Assembly: GCA_017302615.1 (NCBI GenBank)
Contig: JAFLDB010000005.1
Coordinates: 62,001-126,000 of the forward strand
Length of the DNA stretch: 64,000 nucleotides
Direction of reading: 5' to 3'
Origin: Sphingomonadales bacterium
GTDB taxonomy: Bacteria; Pseudomonadota; Alphaproteobacteria; Sphingomonadales; Sphingomonadaceae
A model generated the notes under the pieces. It ran no database searches, was not told where the DNA came from, and was given only the letters and a program-made list of their open reading frames with translations. Made by a program: the position numbers and the translations under genes. Of this stretch, positions 52,884 to 62,691 are shown piece after piece; positions within the stretch are counted from its first letter, which is position 1, and each line of letters starts with the position of its first letter.

Positions 52884-54533
52884 TCACATATTCGGATAGT
52901 TTGGCCCGCCGCCGCCCTCCGGCGTCACCCAGTTGATGTTCTGGGTCATGTCCTTGATGTCGCAGGTCTTGCAGTGGACGCAGTTCTGGGCGTTGATCTG
53001 CAGGCGCGGTTCGCCTTCCTCGATGCCGACGAATTCATAGACTCCGGCCGGGCAATAGCGGGCTTCCGGACCGGCATAATGCTTGAGGTTGACCTCGACC
53101 GGCACCGACGGATCCTTCAGCTGCAGGTGGCAGGGCTGGTCTTCCTCGTGGTTGGTGTTCGACAGGAACACGCTGGAAAGCCGGTCAAAGCTGATCACCC
53201 CGTCCGGCTTGGGATAGTTGATCGGCTGGTATAGGTCGGCCCGCTGGATCGCTTCGCAATCGCGGTGGTGCTTCATCGGCTTGGCGATTCCGAAGCCGAA
53301 CAGGGTGCGCAGCCACATGTCGGCGCCGGCCAGGATCGTGCCGAGGTCCCCGCCCCACTTGGCGACCAGCGGCTCGGCGTTCTGGACGAGCTTCAGTTCC
53401 TTGGCGATCCAGCTGTCGCGCACGGCGGCATCGTATTCGCTCATCGAATCGTGCTCACGCCCGGCGGCGATCGCCGCGGCGGCGGCTTCGGCGGCCAGCA
53501 TCCCGCTCTTCATCGCGGTGTGGCTGCCCTTGATGCGCGGCACGTTGACGAATCCGGCCGAGCAGCCGATCAGCGCGCCGCCCGGGAAATCGAGCTTGGG
53601 AACCGACTGCCAGCCGCCCTCGTTGATCGCGCGCGCACCATAGGACACGCGGCGGCCGCCTTCCAGAATGGCACGGATTTCCGGGTGCTGCTTCCAGCGC
53701 TGGAATTCCTCGAACGGGAAGACGTAGGGGTTCTTGTAATCGAGCGCAGTGACGAAGCCCAAGGCCACCTGGTTGTTGGCCTGGTGGTAAAGGAACCCGC
53801 CGCCCCAGCTTTCGCTTTCGGTCAGCGGCCAGCCCTGGGTGTGGATCACCCGGCCCGGCACGTGCTTGTCGGGATCGATGTCCCACAGTTCCTTGATGCC
53901 GATGCCGTAGACCTGCGGCTCGCAATTGGCTTCCAGATCGAACTGGGCCTTGAGCTGCTTGGTCAGGTGGCCGCGCGCGCCTTCAGCAAAGAAGGTGTAC
54001 TTCGCATGCAGCTCCATGCCGGGCTGATAATCGCCCTTCTGGCTGCCATCGCGGGCAATGCCCATGTCCTGGGTCGCCACCCCCTTTACCGAGCCGTCCT
54101 CGTTATAAAGGACTTCGGCGGCCGGGAAGCCGGGGAAGATTTCGACGCCCAGTTCCTCGGCCTTGCCGGCCAGCCAGCGGCACAGGTTGCCAAGGCTGCC
54201 GGTGTAGTTCCCGTCGTTCGACATGAACGGCGGCATCGGCCAGTGCGGAATCGAGAAGTGCTTGTTCCGGGTCAGCACCCAGTGCCAGTTGTCGGTCACC
54301 GGGGTTTCCGCCATCGGGCAGCCCTGCTCGCGCCAGTCGGGCAGCAGTTCGTCCAGCGCCTTGGGATCGACCACCGCGCCCGACAGGATGTGCGCGCCTA
54401 CTTCGCTGCCCTTTTCCAGGATGCAGACCGACAGATCGGCGTTGACCTGCTTCAGCCGGATCGCCGCGGCCAGGCCGGCCGGCCCGCCACCCACGATCAC
54501 AACGTCATACGGCATCGATTCGCGTTCGCTCAT
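52884..54533 (-). CDS. Electron transfer flavoprotein-ubiquinone oxidoreductase
   Basis: ETF-QO passes electrons from reduced ETF, loaded by acyl-CoA and other dehydrogenases, to ubiquinone at the inner membrane. The 549-residue protein has the FAD motif VVIVGGGPAGLAAAIRLKQ, LEKGSEVGAHILSGAVVDP, the QKGDYQPGMELHAKYTFFAE region, and a C-terminal 4Fe-4S domain with CPAGVYEF, CVHCKTCDIKD and WVTPEGGGGPNYPNM. The start at 54533 (MSERESMPYD) fits the family. It supports fatty-acid oxidation together with crotonase-type genes. Confidence 0.95.
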   Translation of the reverse strand: MSERESMPYDVVIVGGGPAGLAAAIRLKQVNADLSVCILEKGSEVGAHILSGAVVDPKALDELLPDWREQGCPMAETPVTDNWHWVLTRNKHFSIPHWPMPPFMSNDGNYTGSLGNLCRWLAGKAEELGVEIFPGFPAAEVLYNEDGSVKGVATQDMGIARDGSQKGDYQPGMELHAKYTFFAEGARGHLTKQLKAQFDLEANCEPQVYGIGIKELWDIDPDKHVPGRVIHTQGWPLTESESWGGGFLYHQANNQVALGFVTALDYKNPYVFPFEEFQRWKQHPEIRAILEGGRRVSYGARAINEGGWQSVPKLDFPGGALIGCSAGFVNVPRIKGSHTAMKSGMLAAEAAAAAIAAGREHDSMSEYDAAVRDSWIAKELKLVQNAEPLVAKWGGDLGTILAGADMWLRTLFGFGIAKPMKHHRDCEAIQRADLYQPINYPKPDGVISFDRLSSVFLSNTNHEEDQPCHLQLKDPSVPVEVNLKHYAGPEARYCPAGVYEFVGIEEGEPRLQINAQNCVHCKTCDIKDMTQNINWVTPEGGGGPNYPNM

Positions 54534-54615
54534 GTCCTGTGTCCCACACCCTGATGGAAGGTATTTATTGGCCTGAACCCTTGATTGCTGCGACACGGCA
54601 GGTCAAGACCCGCAG

Positions 54616-55392
54616 GTGACTTTATCGCGCGCCCCTTCCCCTGCCCCGATCGGCATGGCCGAGCAGATCGCCGCCGCGATCGACTGGTGGCGCGAGGCCG
54701 GGGTCGACTGCGAGTTCGACGATGCCGCGCGCGACTGGCTGGCCGGGCGCGAGCCTGCCGCTACGGCTTTGCAAGAGGATCGCAGCCCGCCCCCGGCCTT
54801 CGTGCCGCCCGTGCCGCCGCCGGTGGAAGTGCCGCAGATCGGCGGGGATCCCGCCGCCTGGCCGCAAGACCTGGCTGCCTTTGCCGCCTGGTGGCTGGCC
54901 GAGCCCGCGCTGGATGACGGCCTTGTCCATGCCCGGGTTGCACCGCGCGGCGTCCATGGCGCGCAGCTTATGGTCCTGGTCGATCACCCCGAAGCAGGCG
55001 ATTCGGATCTGCTGCTGGCGGGCGAACAGGGTCGACTGCTGAACGGGATCCTGGCCGCGATGGGCCTGACGGCGGAGCAGGCCTATCTTGCCTCTGCCCT
55101 GCCGCGCCACATGCCGCATCCGGACTGGTCCGCCCTTCGCGCCGGCAAGCTGGACGCTCTGCTGCTGCATCACATCGCGCTGGCCGCTCCGAAGCGGCTG
55201 ATCGTGTTCGGGCCGCACGTCTCGTCGCTTCTTGGCCACGACCCGGCGAATAGTGCTGACCCGGCGCGGCAATTCTACCATGTAGGCGCGCAAATCCCGG
55301 CTCTTGCCGCGCCGGGGCTGGATACCCTGATGGCGCGGCCACGGGGCAAGGCGGCCTTGTGGCGCGCCCTGCTGGACTGGCAGGGCGGTTGA
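54616..55392 (+). CDS. Uracil-DNA glycosylase-like fold protein, active-site motifs missing
   Basis: The layout of the 258-residue protein recalls family 4 UDGs: GRLLNGILAAMGLTAEQAYL, LDALLLHHIALAAPKRLIVF and FGPHVSSLLGHD correspond to conserved blocks. However, the catalytic motif near GEAPG is replaced by LVDHPEAGDSD, no HPS motif is clear, and the four iron-sulfur cysteines are absent. It may be a degenerate or repurposed paralogue. The start is GTG 54616, with ATG 54655 as alternative; a Pro-rich linker (PPPAFVPPVPPPVEVP) follows the first domain. It is divergent from etfQO. Confidence 0.6.
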   Translation: MTLSRAPSPAPIGMAEQIAAAIDWWREAGVDCEFDDAARDWLAGREPAATALQEDRSPPPAFVPPVPPPVEVPQIGGDPAAWPQDLAAFAAWWLAEPALDDGLVHARVAPRGVHGAQLMVLVDHPEAGDSDLLLAGEQGRLLNGILAAMGLTAEQAYLASALPRHMPHPDWSALRAGKLDALLLHHIALAAPKRLIVFGPHVSSLLGHDPANSADPARQFYHVGAQIPALAAPGLDTLMARPRGKAALWRALLDWQGG

Positions 55393-55430
55393 GCCACCGG
55401 CAACCGGGATCGAGTGGGGACAAGCTGCGC

Positions 55431-57215
55431 GTGCCGAGTTTCGACAAGTCTGTGATTGCCGCCCTTGGCCTTGCCGGTCTGGCCTTGGCTGTGCCGGATG
55501 CGGCCCGGGCCAATTCGGCGGCGATGGAATACTTTTCAAAGCAATCGAACCGCAGCGATCTGCCGACCTTGCTGAACGCAGAGGACCGAACTTTCTATCG
55601 CGAACTGTTTGCCGCGATCGACCGGGGGGACTGGGCCAGGGTCCAGGCAATGTTTACCCAGCGTCCGGATGGACCGCTGCACCAGGTCGCCCGGGCCGAA
55701 TACTATACTGCCCCCGGATCACCGAAGATCGAGCTTGACGCGCTCAATGCCTGGCTGGCCCAGGGGGTGACACTGCCGCAGGCAGAGCAGATCGTCGGCC
55801 TGGCCCAGCGGCGCGGCGCCACCGCCACTCCGCCCCTGCCCCAGGCGCAGCGCCTGATCACCCAGCCCAGCTTTGCCAAGCGTACCCGCCCGCGCGAAAA
55901 CAGCGACGGAACGATGCCGGGCCGCGTCGGAGCGGCCATCCAGGCGCGGATCAAGGCCGATGATCCGGCCGGGGCCAAGGCCCTGCTCGACGGGATCGAC
56001 AGCCAGCTCTCGCCGCGCAGCCGCGCCGAGTGGCGATCAAAGGTGGCCTGGAGCTATTTCATCGAGGGCGATCTGGCCACCGCCTACACCGTGGCGCAAT
56101 CGGCGCAGGACGGGGCCGGTCCGTGGGTTTCCGAAGGGCTGTGGATTTCCGGCCTGTCCGCCTGGCGGCTTAACGATTGCGCGACGGCCGCCGCCGCGTT
56201 CGAGCGCACCGCGCAGATTTCCGAGAATGCCGAACTGACCGCCGCCGCGCATTACTGGCACAGTCGCGCGCTGGTCCGCTGCCGCCAGCCGGAACGGGCC
56301 ACCGCCCCGCTGAAGGCCGCCGCCCGGATGGACGAGACGCTTTACGGCATGCTGGCAATCGAGCAACTTGGCATGAACCTGCCGCGCACGCACGAAACGC
56401 CCGATTTCAGCAAGGCGGATTGGCAGCTGCTGCGCGACGTGCCCAACGTGCGGGCTGCGCTGATGCTGGCCGAAATCGGCGAGGACGGGCGTGCCGACGA
56501 AGTGTTGCGCCATCAGGCCCGGATCGGGCCGCCCCAGCATTATCAGCCGCTTTCGCGCCTGGCCCGCAGTCTTGGCCTGCCCGGGACCCAGCTGTGGATG
56601 GCCTATAACGCGCCGGTCGGCGGCAGGCCCGAGCCGGCGGCGCGCTTCCCCACGCCCAAGTGGAAACCGGTGACCGGGTGGAAGGTCGATCCGGCCCTGG
56701 TCTATGCCCACACCCTGCAGGAATCGGTGTTCCGGACCAAGGTGGTCAGCCCGGCCGGAGCCCGCGGGCTGATGCAGATCATGCCGGCCGCCGCGCGCGA
56801 CCATGCCCGCGCGCTGGGCGTGGCGGGCAACGCCAGCGATCTCAACAAGCCGGAAGTCAACCTCGCCTTCGGGCAGCGGCACCTGGAAATGCTGCGCGAT
56901 TCGCCGGGCACGCAGGGCCTGCTGCCCAAGGTCATGGCCGCCTATAACGCGGGCCTGACCCCGATCACCCGCTGGCAGACCGAAATCAAGGACCAGGGCG
57001 ATCCGCTGCTGTGGATCGAAAGCGTTCCCTATTGGGAGACGCGCGGGTACGTGAACATCGTGATGCGCAACTACTGGATGTACGAGCGGCAGGCCGGCGG
57101 CCCCTCCGAAAGCCGGATCGCGTTGGTCCAGGGCATGTGGCCGACTTTCCCGGGCACCGCCAGCGCCCGGGCGGTGCGGATGCGGCCCGACGGCACGCTG
57201 ATGCAAGAGCGCTGA
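55431..57215 (+). CDS. Soluble lytic murein transglycosylase (second Slt)
   Basis: The 594-residue periplasmic protein has a signal-like N-terminus (VIAALGLAGLALAVPDAARA), a long helical repeat domain and a C-terminal SLT domain with the catalytic Glu in HTLQESVFRTKVVSPAGARG, then LMQIMPAAA and MAAYNAGLTPITRWQ. The start was set at GTG 55431 because GGGGA lies about 10 bases upstream and the signal peptide follows; TTG 55389 is an alternative. It differs clearly from the Slt at 32947, so the two are paralogues with possibly different timing or place of action. Confidence 0.85.
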   Translation: MPSFDKSVIAALGLAGLALAVPDAARANSAAMEYFSKQSNRSDLPTLLNAEDRTFYRELFAAIDRGDWARVQAMFTQRPDGPLHQVARAEYYTAPGSPKIELDALNAWLAQGVTLPQAEQIVGLAQRRGATATPPLPQAQRLITQPSFAKRTRPRENSDGTMPGRVGAAIQARIKADDPAGAKALLDGIDSQLSPRSRAEWRSKVAWSYFIEGDLATAYTVAQSAQDGAGPWVSEGLWISGLSAWRLNDCATAAAAFERTAQISENAELTAAAHYWHSRALVRCRQPERATAPLKAAARMDETLYGMLAIEQLGMNLPRTHETPDFSKADWQLLRDVPNVRAALMLAEIGEDGRADEVLRHQARIGPPQHYQPLSRLARSLGLPGTQLWMAYNAPVGGRPEPAARFPTPKWKPVTGWKVDPALVYAHTLQESVFRTKVVSPAGARGLMQIMPAAARDHARALGVAGNASDLNKPEVNLAFGQRHLEMLRDSPGTQGLLPKVMAAYNAGLTPITRWQTEIKDQGDPLLWIESVPYWETRGYVNIVMRNYWMYERQAGGPSESRIALVQGMWPTFPGTASARAVRMRPDGTLMQER

Positions 57216-57246
57216 GCAACCGCCAGCTTGCGCATTTGTTCCTTTT

Positions 57247-58341
57247 ATGTTCTGGTGGGGGATGGTCCGCCCTCCCCCCATCCACGGTCGCGGTGCGCAG
57301 TCGGCTGAGGTGCCGCAGCGCTTCGGCCTGGCCGCGCGTGAGGTGGACGGGGACTGGCTCGATATCCGCCAGGGACTCGACGGGCCGCAGCCGAAACTGC
57401 GTACCACGGTAACGGAAGAGCGTGCCCGGCGGATCATCAGTCGCAACACCTCGCCCGACATTCCGTTTGACCGCTCGATCAATGCCTATCGCGGCTGCGA
57501 GCATGGCTGCGTCTATTGTTACGCGCGCCCGACACATGCCTTTCATGATCTGTCGCCCGGACTGGACTTTGAAACGAAGCTGTTTGCCAAACCCGATGCC
57601 GCAGCCCTGCTGCGCGCGGAACTGGGCAAGCGCGGCTATCGCGCGGCGCCAATCGCGATGGGCACCAACACCGATCCCTATCAACCCATCGAAGCACACT
57701 ACCGCCTGACCCGTGCGGTGCTTGAAGTCTGCCTAGAGACCCGCCATCCAGTGACCATCACCACCAAGAGCGCGCGGGTGCTGCGCGATCTCGATCTTCT
57801 GGCCGAGCTGGCCCGGCGGCACCTGACTGCGGTGTCGATCTCGGTCACCAGCCTCGACCCGAAGCTGTCGGGCCTGCTCGAACCGCGGGCAAGTTCACCA
57901 GCCAGACGGCTGGACGCCTTGGCGAAACTGGCTGAAGCAGGGGTTCCGGCCCATGTCTCGGTCGCGCCGGTCATTCCGGCGATCACCGACGAATTCATCG
58001 AACGCATTCTGGAGGAAGCCGCCGTACGCGGGGTGAAAACCGCCAGCTGGATCATGCTGCGCCTGCCGCACGAAGTGGCGCCCCTGATGCGCGAATGGCT
58101 GGAAGTTCATTTTCCCGACCGGGCCGGCAAGGTGATGCACACCGTTCAGGCCATGCGCGGCGGCAAGGACTATGACAGCCGCTTCTTTGAGCGGATGAAA
58201 CCGAAGGGTGTCTGGGCCGACCTGTTTCGCACCCGCTTCCGCCTCGCCTGTCAGCGCCTCGGCCTCAACCGCGAGCCACCCGCACTGGACTGCGACCAGT
58301 TCGTGCCGCCGCAGACCGGGGGCCAGTTGCGGTTATTCTAG
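57247..58341 (+). CDS. PA0069-family radical SAM protein (SplB-like)
   Basis: The 364-residue radical-SAM enzyme has the cluster motif CEHGCVYCYARPTH, preceded by SINAYRGC, then GTNTDPYQP and TITTKSARVLRDLDLL. It belongs to the PA0069 subfamily distantly related to spore photoproduct lyase. The reaction is unknown. The N-terminal MFWWGMVRPPPIHGRGAQS resembles the family leader. Its stop (TAG followed by GGTCC) resembles the tips of the palindromic elements described elsewhere but has no inverted partner. It is convergent with recR. Confidence 0.85.
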   Translation: MFWWGMVRPPPIHGRGAQSAEVPQRFGLAAREVDGDWLDIRQGLDGPQPKLRTTVTEERARRIISRNTSPDIPFDRSINAYRGCEHGCVYCYARPTHAFHDLSPGLDFETKLFAKPDAAALLRAELGKRGYRAAPIAMGTNTDPYQPIEAHYRLTRAVLEVCLETRHPVTITTKSARVLRDLDLLAELARRHLTAVSISVTSLDPKLSGLLEPRASSPARRLDALAKLAEAGVPAHVSVAPVIPAITDEFIERILEEAAVRGVKTASWIMLRLPHEVAPLMREWLEVHFPDRAGKVMHTVQAMRGGKDYDSRFFERMKPKGVWADLFRTRFRLACQRLGLNREPPALDCDQFVPPQTGGQLRLF

Positions 58342-58382
58342 GGTCCGATTGCTTGACGCCAAGTTGTCGAGCGCCCGGCCGA

Positions 58383-58979
58383 TCAGCCCACGGGTCGCCG
58401 CGCGCGCAGGGCCTGGGCCAGGGTTCCCTCGTCGAGGTAATCAAGCTCGCCCCCCACCGGCAGACCGTGGGCCAGCTGGGTTAACCGCACCGGGTAATTC
58501 TCCAGCCGCTCGGCGATGTAATGCGCGGTGGTCTGGCCCTCCAGCGTGGCGTTCATGGCTAGGACCACTTCGTCGATCCCGCCTTGCGATACGCGTTCCA
58601 GCAGCTTGCCGATGGTCAGGTCTTCCGGCCGCACGCCTTCCAGCGCGGAGAGCCGCCCGCCCAGCACGTGATACTGCCCGGTGAACAGCCGCGCCCGGTC
58701 GAGCGCCCAGAGGTCGGCCACGTCCTCCACCACGCAGAGCTGGCGGGCATCGCGGCGCGGATCGGCGCAGATCGCACAGGGGTTGGTCGTATCGACATTG
58801 CCGCAGGTCTGGCACTGGGTCAGCCCGGCGCGGACCGCCTCCAGCGCTTCAAGCAGGCCGACCAGCGCCGTCTCGCGCCGCTTGATCAGCCACAGCACCG
58901 CCCGCCGCGCCGAACGCGGGCCAAGCCCCGGCAGGCGGGAGAGAGCCTGAGTGAGTGTTTCGATCTCTTGCGATGCCAT
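58383..58979 (-). CDS. recR: Recombination protein RecR
   Basis: RecR works with RecF and RecO to load RecA at gaps. The 198-residue protein has a helix-hairpin-helix segment ([20 protein letters not shown]), a zinc finger ([16 protein letters not shown]), a Toprim domain ([30 protein letters not shown]) and the C-terminal [19 protein letters not shown]. The start at 58979 follows the family. Its 5' end lies 43 bases from fmt on the opposite strand. Confidence 0.97.
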   Translation of the reverse strand: MASQEIETLTQALSRLPGLGPRSARRAVLWLIKRRETALVGLLEALEAVRAGLTQCQTCGNVDTTNPCAICADPRRDARQLCVVEDVADLWALDRARLFTGQYHVLGGRLSALEGVRPEDLTIGKLLERVSQGGIDEVVLAMNATLEGQTTAHYIAERLENYPVRLTQLAHGLPVGGELDYLDEGTLAQALRARRPVG

Positions 58980-59022
58980 GGCCCGACAGATAGGGCGCGG
59001 TTTCAGGAAAGGCAAAGCCACC

Positions 59023-59931
59023 ATGCGCGTGATCTTCATGGGAACCCCGGATTTCGCCGTCCCGGCGCTGCAGGCGCTGGTGGATGCGGGGCATGAGGTG
59101 GTGGCCGCCTATACCCAGCCGCCCCGCCCCGGCGGCCGGCGCGGCAAGGAACTGACCCTCACCCCGGTCCACAAGGCGGCTGCGGCACTGAGCATCGAAG
59201 TGCGCCATCCGGCCAACCTGAAAGGCGCGGAAGAGCAGGCGGAGTTTGCCGCGCTGGGCGCGGATATCGCCGTGGTCGCAGCCTATGGCCTGATCCTGCC
59301 GCAGGCGGTGTTGGACGCGCCGCGGCATGGCTGCCTTAATCTCCATGGCTCGATCCTGCCGCGCTGGCGCGGGGCCGCGCCGATCCAGCGGGCGATCCTG
59401 GCCGGGGACGCGGAAACCGGGGTCGACATCATGCGGATGGAAGCGGGGCTCGATACCGGGCCGGTGCTGCTGGAAGGCCGCACGCCGATCGACCGCAAGA
59501 CCGCGGGCGAGCTGACCGAGGAACTGGCGCAGATCGGCGCGCGGCTGATCGTGCAGGTGCTGGCTGACCTGCCCGCCTATCCCGAAGTGCCCCAGCCGGA
59601 CGAGGGCGTGACCTATGCGAAGAAGATCGACAAGGCCGAGACCCGGCTCGACTTTGCGCAGCACGCCGAGCAGGTCGAACGCCAGATCCGCGCCTTCGCC
59701 CCCGCGCCGGGGGCCTGGTTCGAATACCAGGGCGAGCGCTGCAAGGTGCTGGCGGCAGAGCTGGCCGAAGGCAGCGGCGCGCCGGGCGAAGTGCTGGACG
59801 ATGCCCTGACCATTGCCTGCGCCAGCGGCGCGATCCGTCCCACGCTGGTCCAGCGCGCCGGGCGGCCGGCGATGGCGACGGCGGACATGCTGCGCGGCTG
59901 GATGATTGCGGCGGGGGCCAAGCTCGCTTGA
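59023..59931 (+). CDS. fmt: Methionyl-tRNA formyltransferase
   Basis: Fmt formylates initiator Met-tRNA using 10-formyl-THF. The 302-residue protein has [20 protein letters not shown], the catalytic block [20 protein letters not shown] and the metal/cofactor loop [13 protein letters not shown], followed by a C-terminal OB-fold domain. The start at 59023 matches the family. It overlaps truA by 4 bases (TTGA). No def (deformylase) gene is nearby, which is unusual since def often neighbours fmt. Confidence 0.97.
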   Translation: MRVIFMGTPDFAVPALQALVDAGHEVVAAYTQPPRPGGRRGKELTLTPVHKAAAALSIEVRHPANLKGAEEQAEFAALGADIAVVAAYGLILPQAVLDAPRHGCLNLHGSILPRWRGAAPIQRAILAGDAETGVDIMRMEAGLDTGPVLLEGRTPIDRKTAGELTEELAQIGARLIVQVLADLPAYPEVPQPDEGVTYAKKIDKAETRLDFAQHAEQVERQIRAFAPAPGAWFEYQGERCKVLAAELAEGSGAPGEVLDDALTIACASGAIRPTLVQRAGRPAMATADMLRGWMIAAGAKLA

Positions 59932-60674
59932 CCCGCTTCGCCCTCACCCTTGAATTCGATGGCACGCCGTTCTTCGGCCTGCAGCGCCAGGCCCATGGGC
60001 CGAGCGTACAGCAGGCGGTGGAAGAGGCGATCCATGCCACGACCGGGGAGACGATCACCCTCCACGCCGCCGGGCGCACCGATGCCGGGGTCCACGCGCT
60101 GGGGATGCGGGTCCATGCCGATGTGGCGAAGGACATCGCCCCGTTCCGGCTGATGGAAGCGCTCAACCACCACTTGCGACCGAACCCGATCGCGGTGCTG
60201 GACTGCGTGGTGGTGCCGGATGACTGGCACGCGCGGTTTTCCTGCGTGGGTCGCGAGTATCTCTACCGCATCGCCAACCGCCGTGCGCCGCTGACGCTGG
60301 ATGCGAACCGCGCCTGGCAGGTGCCGCAACCACTCGATGCCGAGGCGATGCACCGCGCCGCGCAGGCGCTGGTCGGGCGGCACGATTTTACCACTTTCCG
60401 CTCGGTCCACTGCCAGGCGCAGAGCCCGGAAAAGACCCTCGACCTCCTCAGCGTGGAACGGGCGGGACAGGAAGTGCACATCCGCGCAGCCGCGCGCAGC
60501 TTCCTCCACCATCAGGTCCGCTCGATGGTCGGCTGTCTGGCGCTGGTCGGCATGGGCCGCTGGCGCGAGGAACAGGTGGGCGAAGCGCTGGCCGCTCGCG
60601 ACCGCCAGGCGCTGGGCCTCAACGCGCCGAGCGAGGGGCTTTATTTCGTGCGGGCGCTTTACCCGGACGATTGA
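59928..60674 (+). CDS. truA: tRNA pseudouridine(38-40) synthase
   Basis: TruA makes pseudouridine at positions 38-40 of tRNA anticodon arms. The 248-residue protein has [17 protein letters not shown], the catalytic Asp in [30 protein letters not shown] and [16 protein letters not shown]. The start is TTG, overlapping the fmt stop by 4 bases, so the two are coupled. Confidence 0.96.
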   Translation: MTRFALTLEFDGTPFFGLQRQAHGPSVQQAVEEAIHATTGETITLHAAGRTDAGVHALGMRVHADVAKDIAPFRLMEALNHHLRPNPIAVLDCVVVPDDWHARFSCVGREYLYRIANRRAPLTLDANRAWQVPQPLDAEAMHRAAQALVGRHDFTTFRSVHCQAQSPEKTLDLLSVERAGQEVHIRAAARSFLHHQVRSMVGCLALVGMGRWREEQVGEALAARDRQALGLNAPSEGLYFVRALYPDD

Positions 60675-60731
60675 GGCACTAGGTTGCAATCCGCAACGCC
60701 ATAACGGCGCAACGGATTCGGGAGACAACCT

Positions 60732-61838
60732 ATGGCCTTCACCGGCAAGCAGCTTACCACCCAGCTCGACGCAGACGGCACGCTGACCGTCCAATTGAAC
60801 GACAAGACCTGGGAAGACCCCAAGCCCGGCCAGGTGCTGATCAAGGTCGAGGCGACCCCGATCAACCCGTCGGACCTCGGCCTGCTGTTTGCCAGCGCCG
60901 ATACCGACAATGCCGAATATTCTCCCGGCAAGGTCGTGGCGAAAATGCCGGAAGCCGCAACCCGCGCGTTCAAGGCCCGCCACGGCATGGCCATGCCGGC
61001 CGGCAACGAAGCCGCCGGGATCGTCGTTGCGGCCGGCGCCGGGGCCGAACACCTGATGGGCAAGCGGATCGCCTGCGTCCCCGGCACCGCCTATGGCACC
61101 TATGCCATTGCCGAGGCGCAAATGGCCTTTGCCGTGGATGACAGCGTGACTGCGGAACAGGCGGCAAGTTCGTTCGTCAACCCGATGACCGCGCTCGGTT
61201 TTGTCGAGACGATGAAGATGGAAGGCTTCACCGGCATCGTGCATGCCGCGGCCGCATCCAACCTCGGCCAGATGCTGGTCAAGATCTGCCAGGAAGACGG
61301 GATTCCGCTGGTCAACGTGGTCCGCAGCGAAGCGCAGGTGAAGCTGCTGAAAGACCTTGGCGCGACCCACGTACTCAACATGACCGACGCCGATTACATG
61401 CCCAAGCTGATCGATGCGATTGCCGAGACCAAGGCCATGCTGGGCTTCGATCCGATCGGCGGCGGGACGGTTGCCAGCCAGTTCCTCTCCGCGATGGAAG
61501 CCGCCGCCAGCCGCGGCGCGGCCTTCAGCCGTTATGGCTCGTCGGAACCGAAGAAGGTTTACATCTATGGCGCGCTGGACCTGGGCCCGACGATCCTGAA
61601 CCGCGCCTTCGGCCTGACCTGGGACCTGGCCGGCTGGTTGCTCACCCCGTTCATGATGAAGGCCGGACCCGAAGTGGTCGGGCGGATGCGCGCGCGGGTG
61701 ATGAAGGACCTGACCACCACTTTCGCCAGCCACTATGCGAAGAAGGGCAACCTGGAAGACATGCTGACCAGGGATGCGGTCGCCATGTACAACGCGCGGC
61801 GCACGGGCGAGAAGTACCTCGTCACCCCCAACGACTGA
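60732..61838 (+). CDS. MDR-family NAD(P)-dependent oxidoreductase (zinc-binding dehydrogenase-like)
   Basis: The 368-residue medium-chain dehydrogenase/reductase has the N-terminal GroES-like domain (GQVLIKVEATPINPSDLGLL, MPAGNEAAGIVVAAGAGAEH) and a nucleotide-binding domain with HAAAASNLGQMLVKICQEDG. GNEAAG replaces GHE and no catalytic zinc cysteines are seen, as in quinone-oxidoreductase-type members. The substrate is unknown. An SDR gene follows 16 bases later, suggesting a joint pathway. Confidence 0.85.
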   Translation: MAFTGKQLTTQLDADGTLTVQLNDKTWEDPKPGQVLIKVEATPINPSDLGLLFASADTDNAEYSPGKVVAKMPEAATRAFKARHGMAMPAGNEAAGIVVAAGAGAEHLMGKRIACVPGTAYGTYAIAEAQMAFAVDDSVTAEQAASSFVNPMTALGFVETMKMEGFTGIVHAAAASNLGQMLVKICQEDGIPLVNVVRSEAQVKLLKDLGATHVLNMTDADYMPKLIDAIAETKAMLGFDPIGGGTVASQFLSAMEAAASRGAAFSRYGSSEPKKVYIYGALDLGPTILNRAFGLTWDLAGWLLTPFMMKAGPEVVGRMRARVMKDLTTTFASHYAKKGNLEDMLTRDAVAMYNARRTGEKYLVTPND

Positions 61839-61854
61839 GCGGGAGGCCGGCGGC

Positions 61855-62691
61855 ATGGCTGATCACATCGCGGGCAAATCCATCGTCATCACCGGCGGCG
61901 GCGGCGGCTTCGGCAAACTGGTGGCGGAAAAGGCCGCGGCGCTGGGCGCCGCTGTCACGCTGGGCGATATCGACGGCGCGGCGGCCGAGACCGTCGCTGC
62001 CGGGATCGTCGCCGGCGGAGGCAAGGCGCAGGCCGTGCAGACCGATGTGACCGATCTGGCCCAGGTCCGTGCACTGGTCGGCCGGGCGGTCGAGGCGTTC
62101 GGGCGGATCGACGTGATGGTGAACAACGCCGGGATCATGCCGCTGGCGTTCTTTTCCGATCACGAGGCCGCCCATCCCGCCTGGATGCGGTGCATCGACA
62201 TCAACATCAAGGGCGTGCTCAACGGCATGATTGCCGCCTACGATCCGATGATGACCGAGGGCCGTGGGCAGGTCATCAACATCAGTTCGATCTACGGCAA
62301 TTTCCCGGTGGTCGGCGCGGCGGTCTATGGTGCAACCAAGGCGGCGGTGAACACGCTCGGCGAAAGCCTGCGGATGGAATCGCGCGGCAAGATCAAGGTC
62401 ACCACGATCAAGCCGACCGGGGTTCCCGCCACGGGCCTGTCGGCCAGCGTGATCAATCCGGCCGCCAGCGTCGGCATCCTGGGCCACAATGCGCCGGATT
62501 TCATGGCGATGGTGGCCGAAATGCAGGCCGGCACTTTCCCGGCGGAGCGGCTGGATGCGGAGAACATCGACTATGCCAGCCTGGCCCCTCAGCACATTGC
62601 CGATGCGGTGATCCACGCGATCAACCAGCCGTGGGGCGTCTCGCTGGGCGAAATCACCGTCCGCGCGGCCGGGGATCACTTCATTCTTTAG
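61855..62691 (+). CDS. Short-chain dehydrogenase/reductase
   Basis: The 278-residue SDR has the cofactor motif VITGGGGGFGKLVAEKAA, DVTDLAQVRALV, VNNAGIMPLAFF, catalytic Ser in INISSIYGN, and YGATKAA with the catalytic Tyr/Lys. The start at 61855 follows a GGGAGG ribosome binding site by about 8 bases. It probably acts on an alcohol or ketone along with the upstream MDR enzyme. The 3' end overlaps the thioredoxin-like gene by 11 bases on the opposite strand. Confidence 0.87.
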   Translation: MADHIAGKSIVITGGGGGFGKLVAEKAAALGAAVTLGDIDGAAAETVAAGIVAGGGKAQAVQTDVTDLAQVRALVGRAVEAFGRIDVMVNNAGIMPLAFFSDHEAAHPAWMRCIDINIKGVLNGMIAAYDPMMTEGRGQVINISSIYGNFPVVGAAVYGATKAAVNTLGESLRMESRGKIKVTTIKPTGVPATGLSASVINPAASVGILGHNAPDFMAMVAEMQAGTFPAERLDAENIDYASLAPQHIADAVIHAINQPWGVSLGEITVRAAGDHFIL

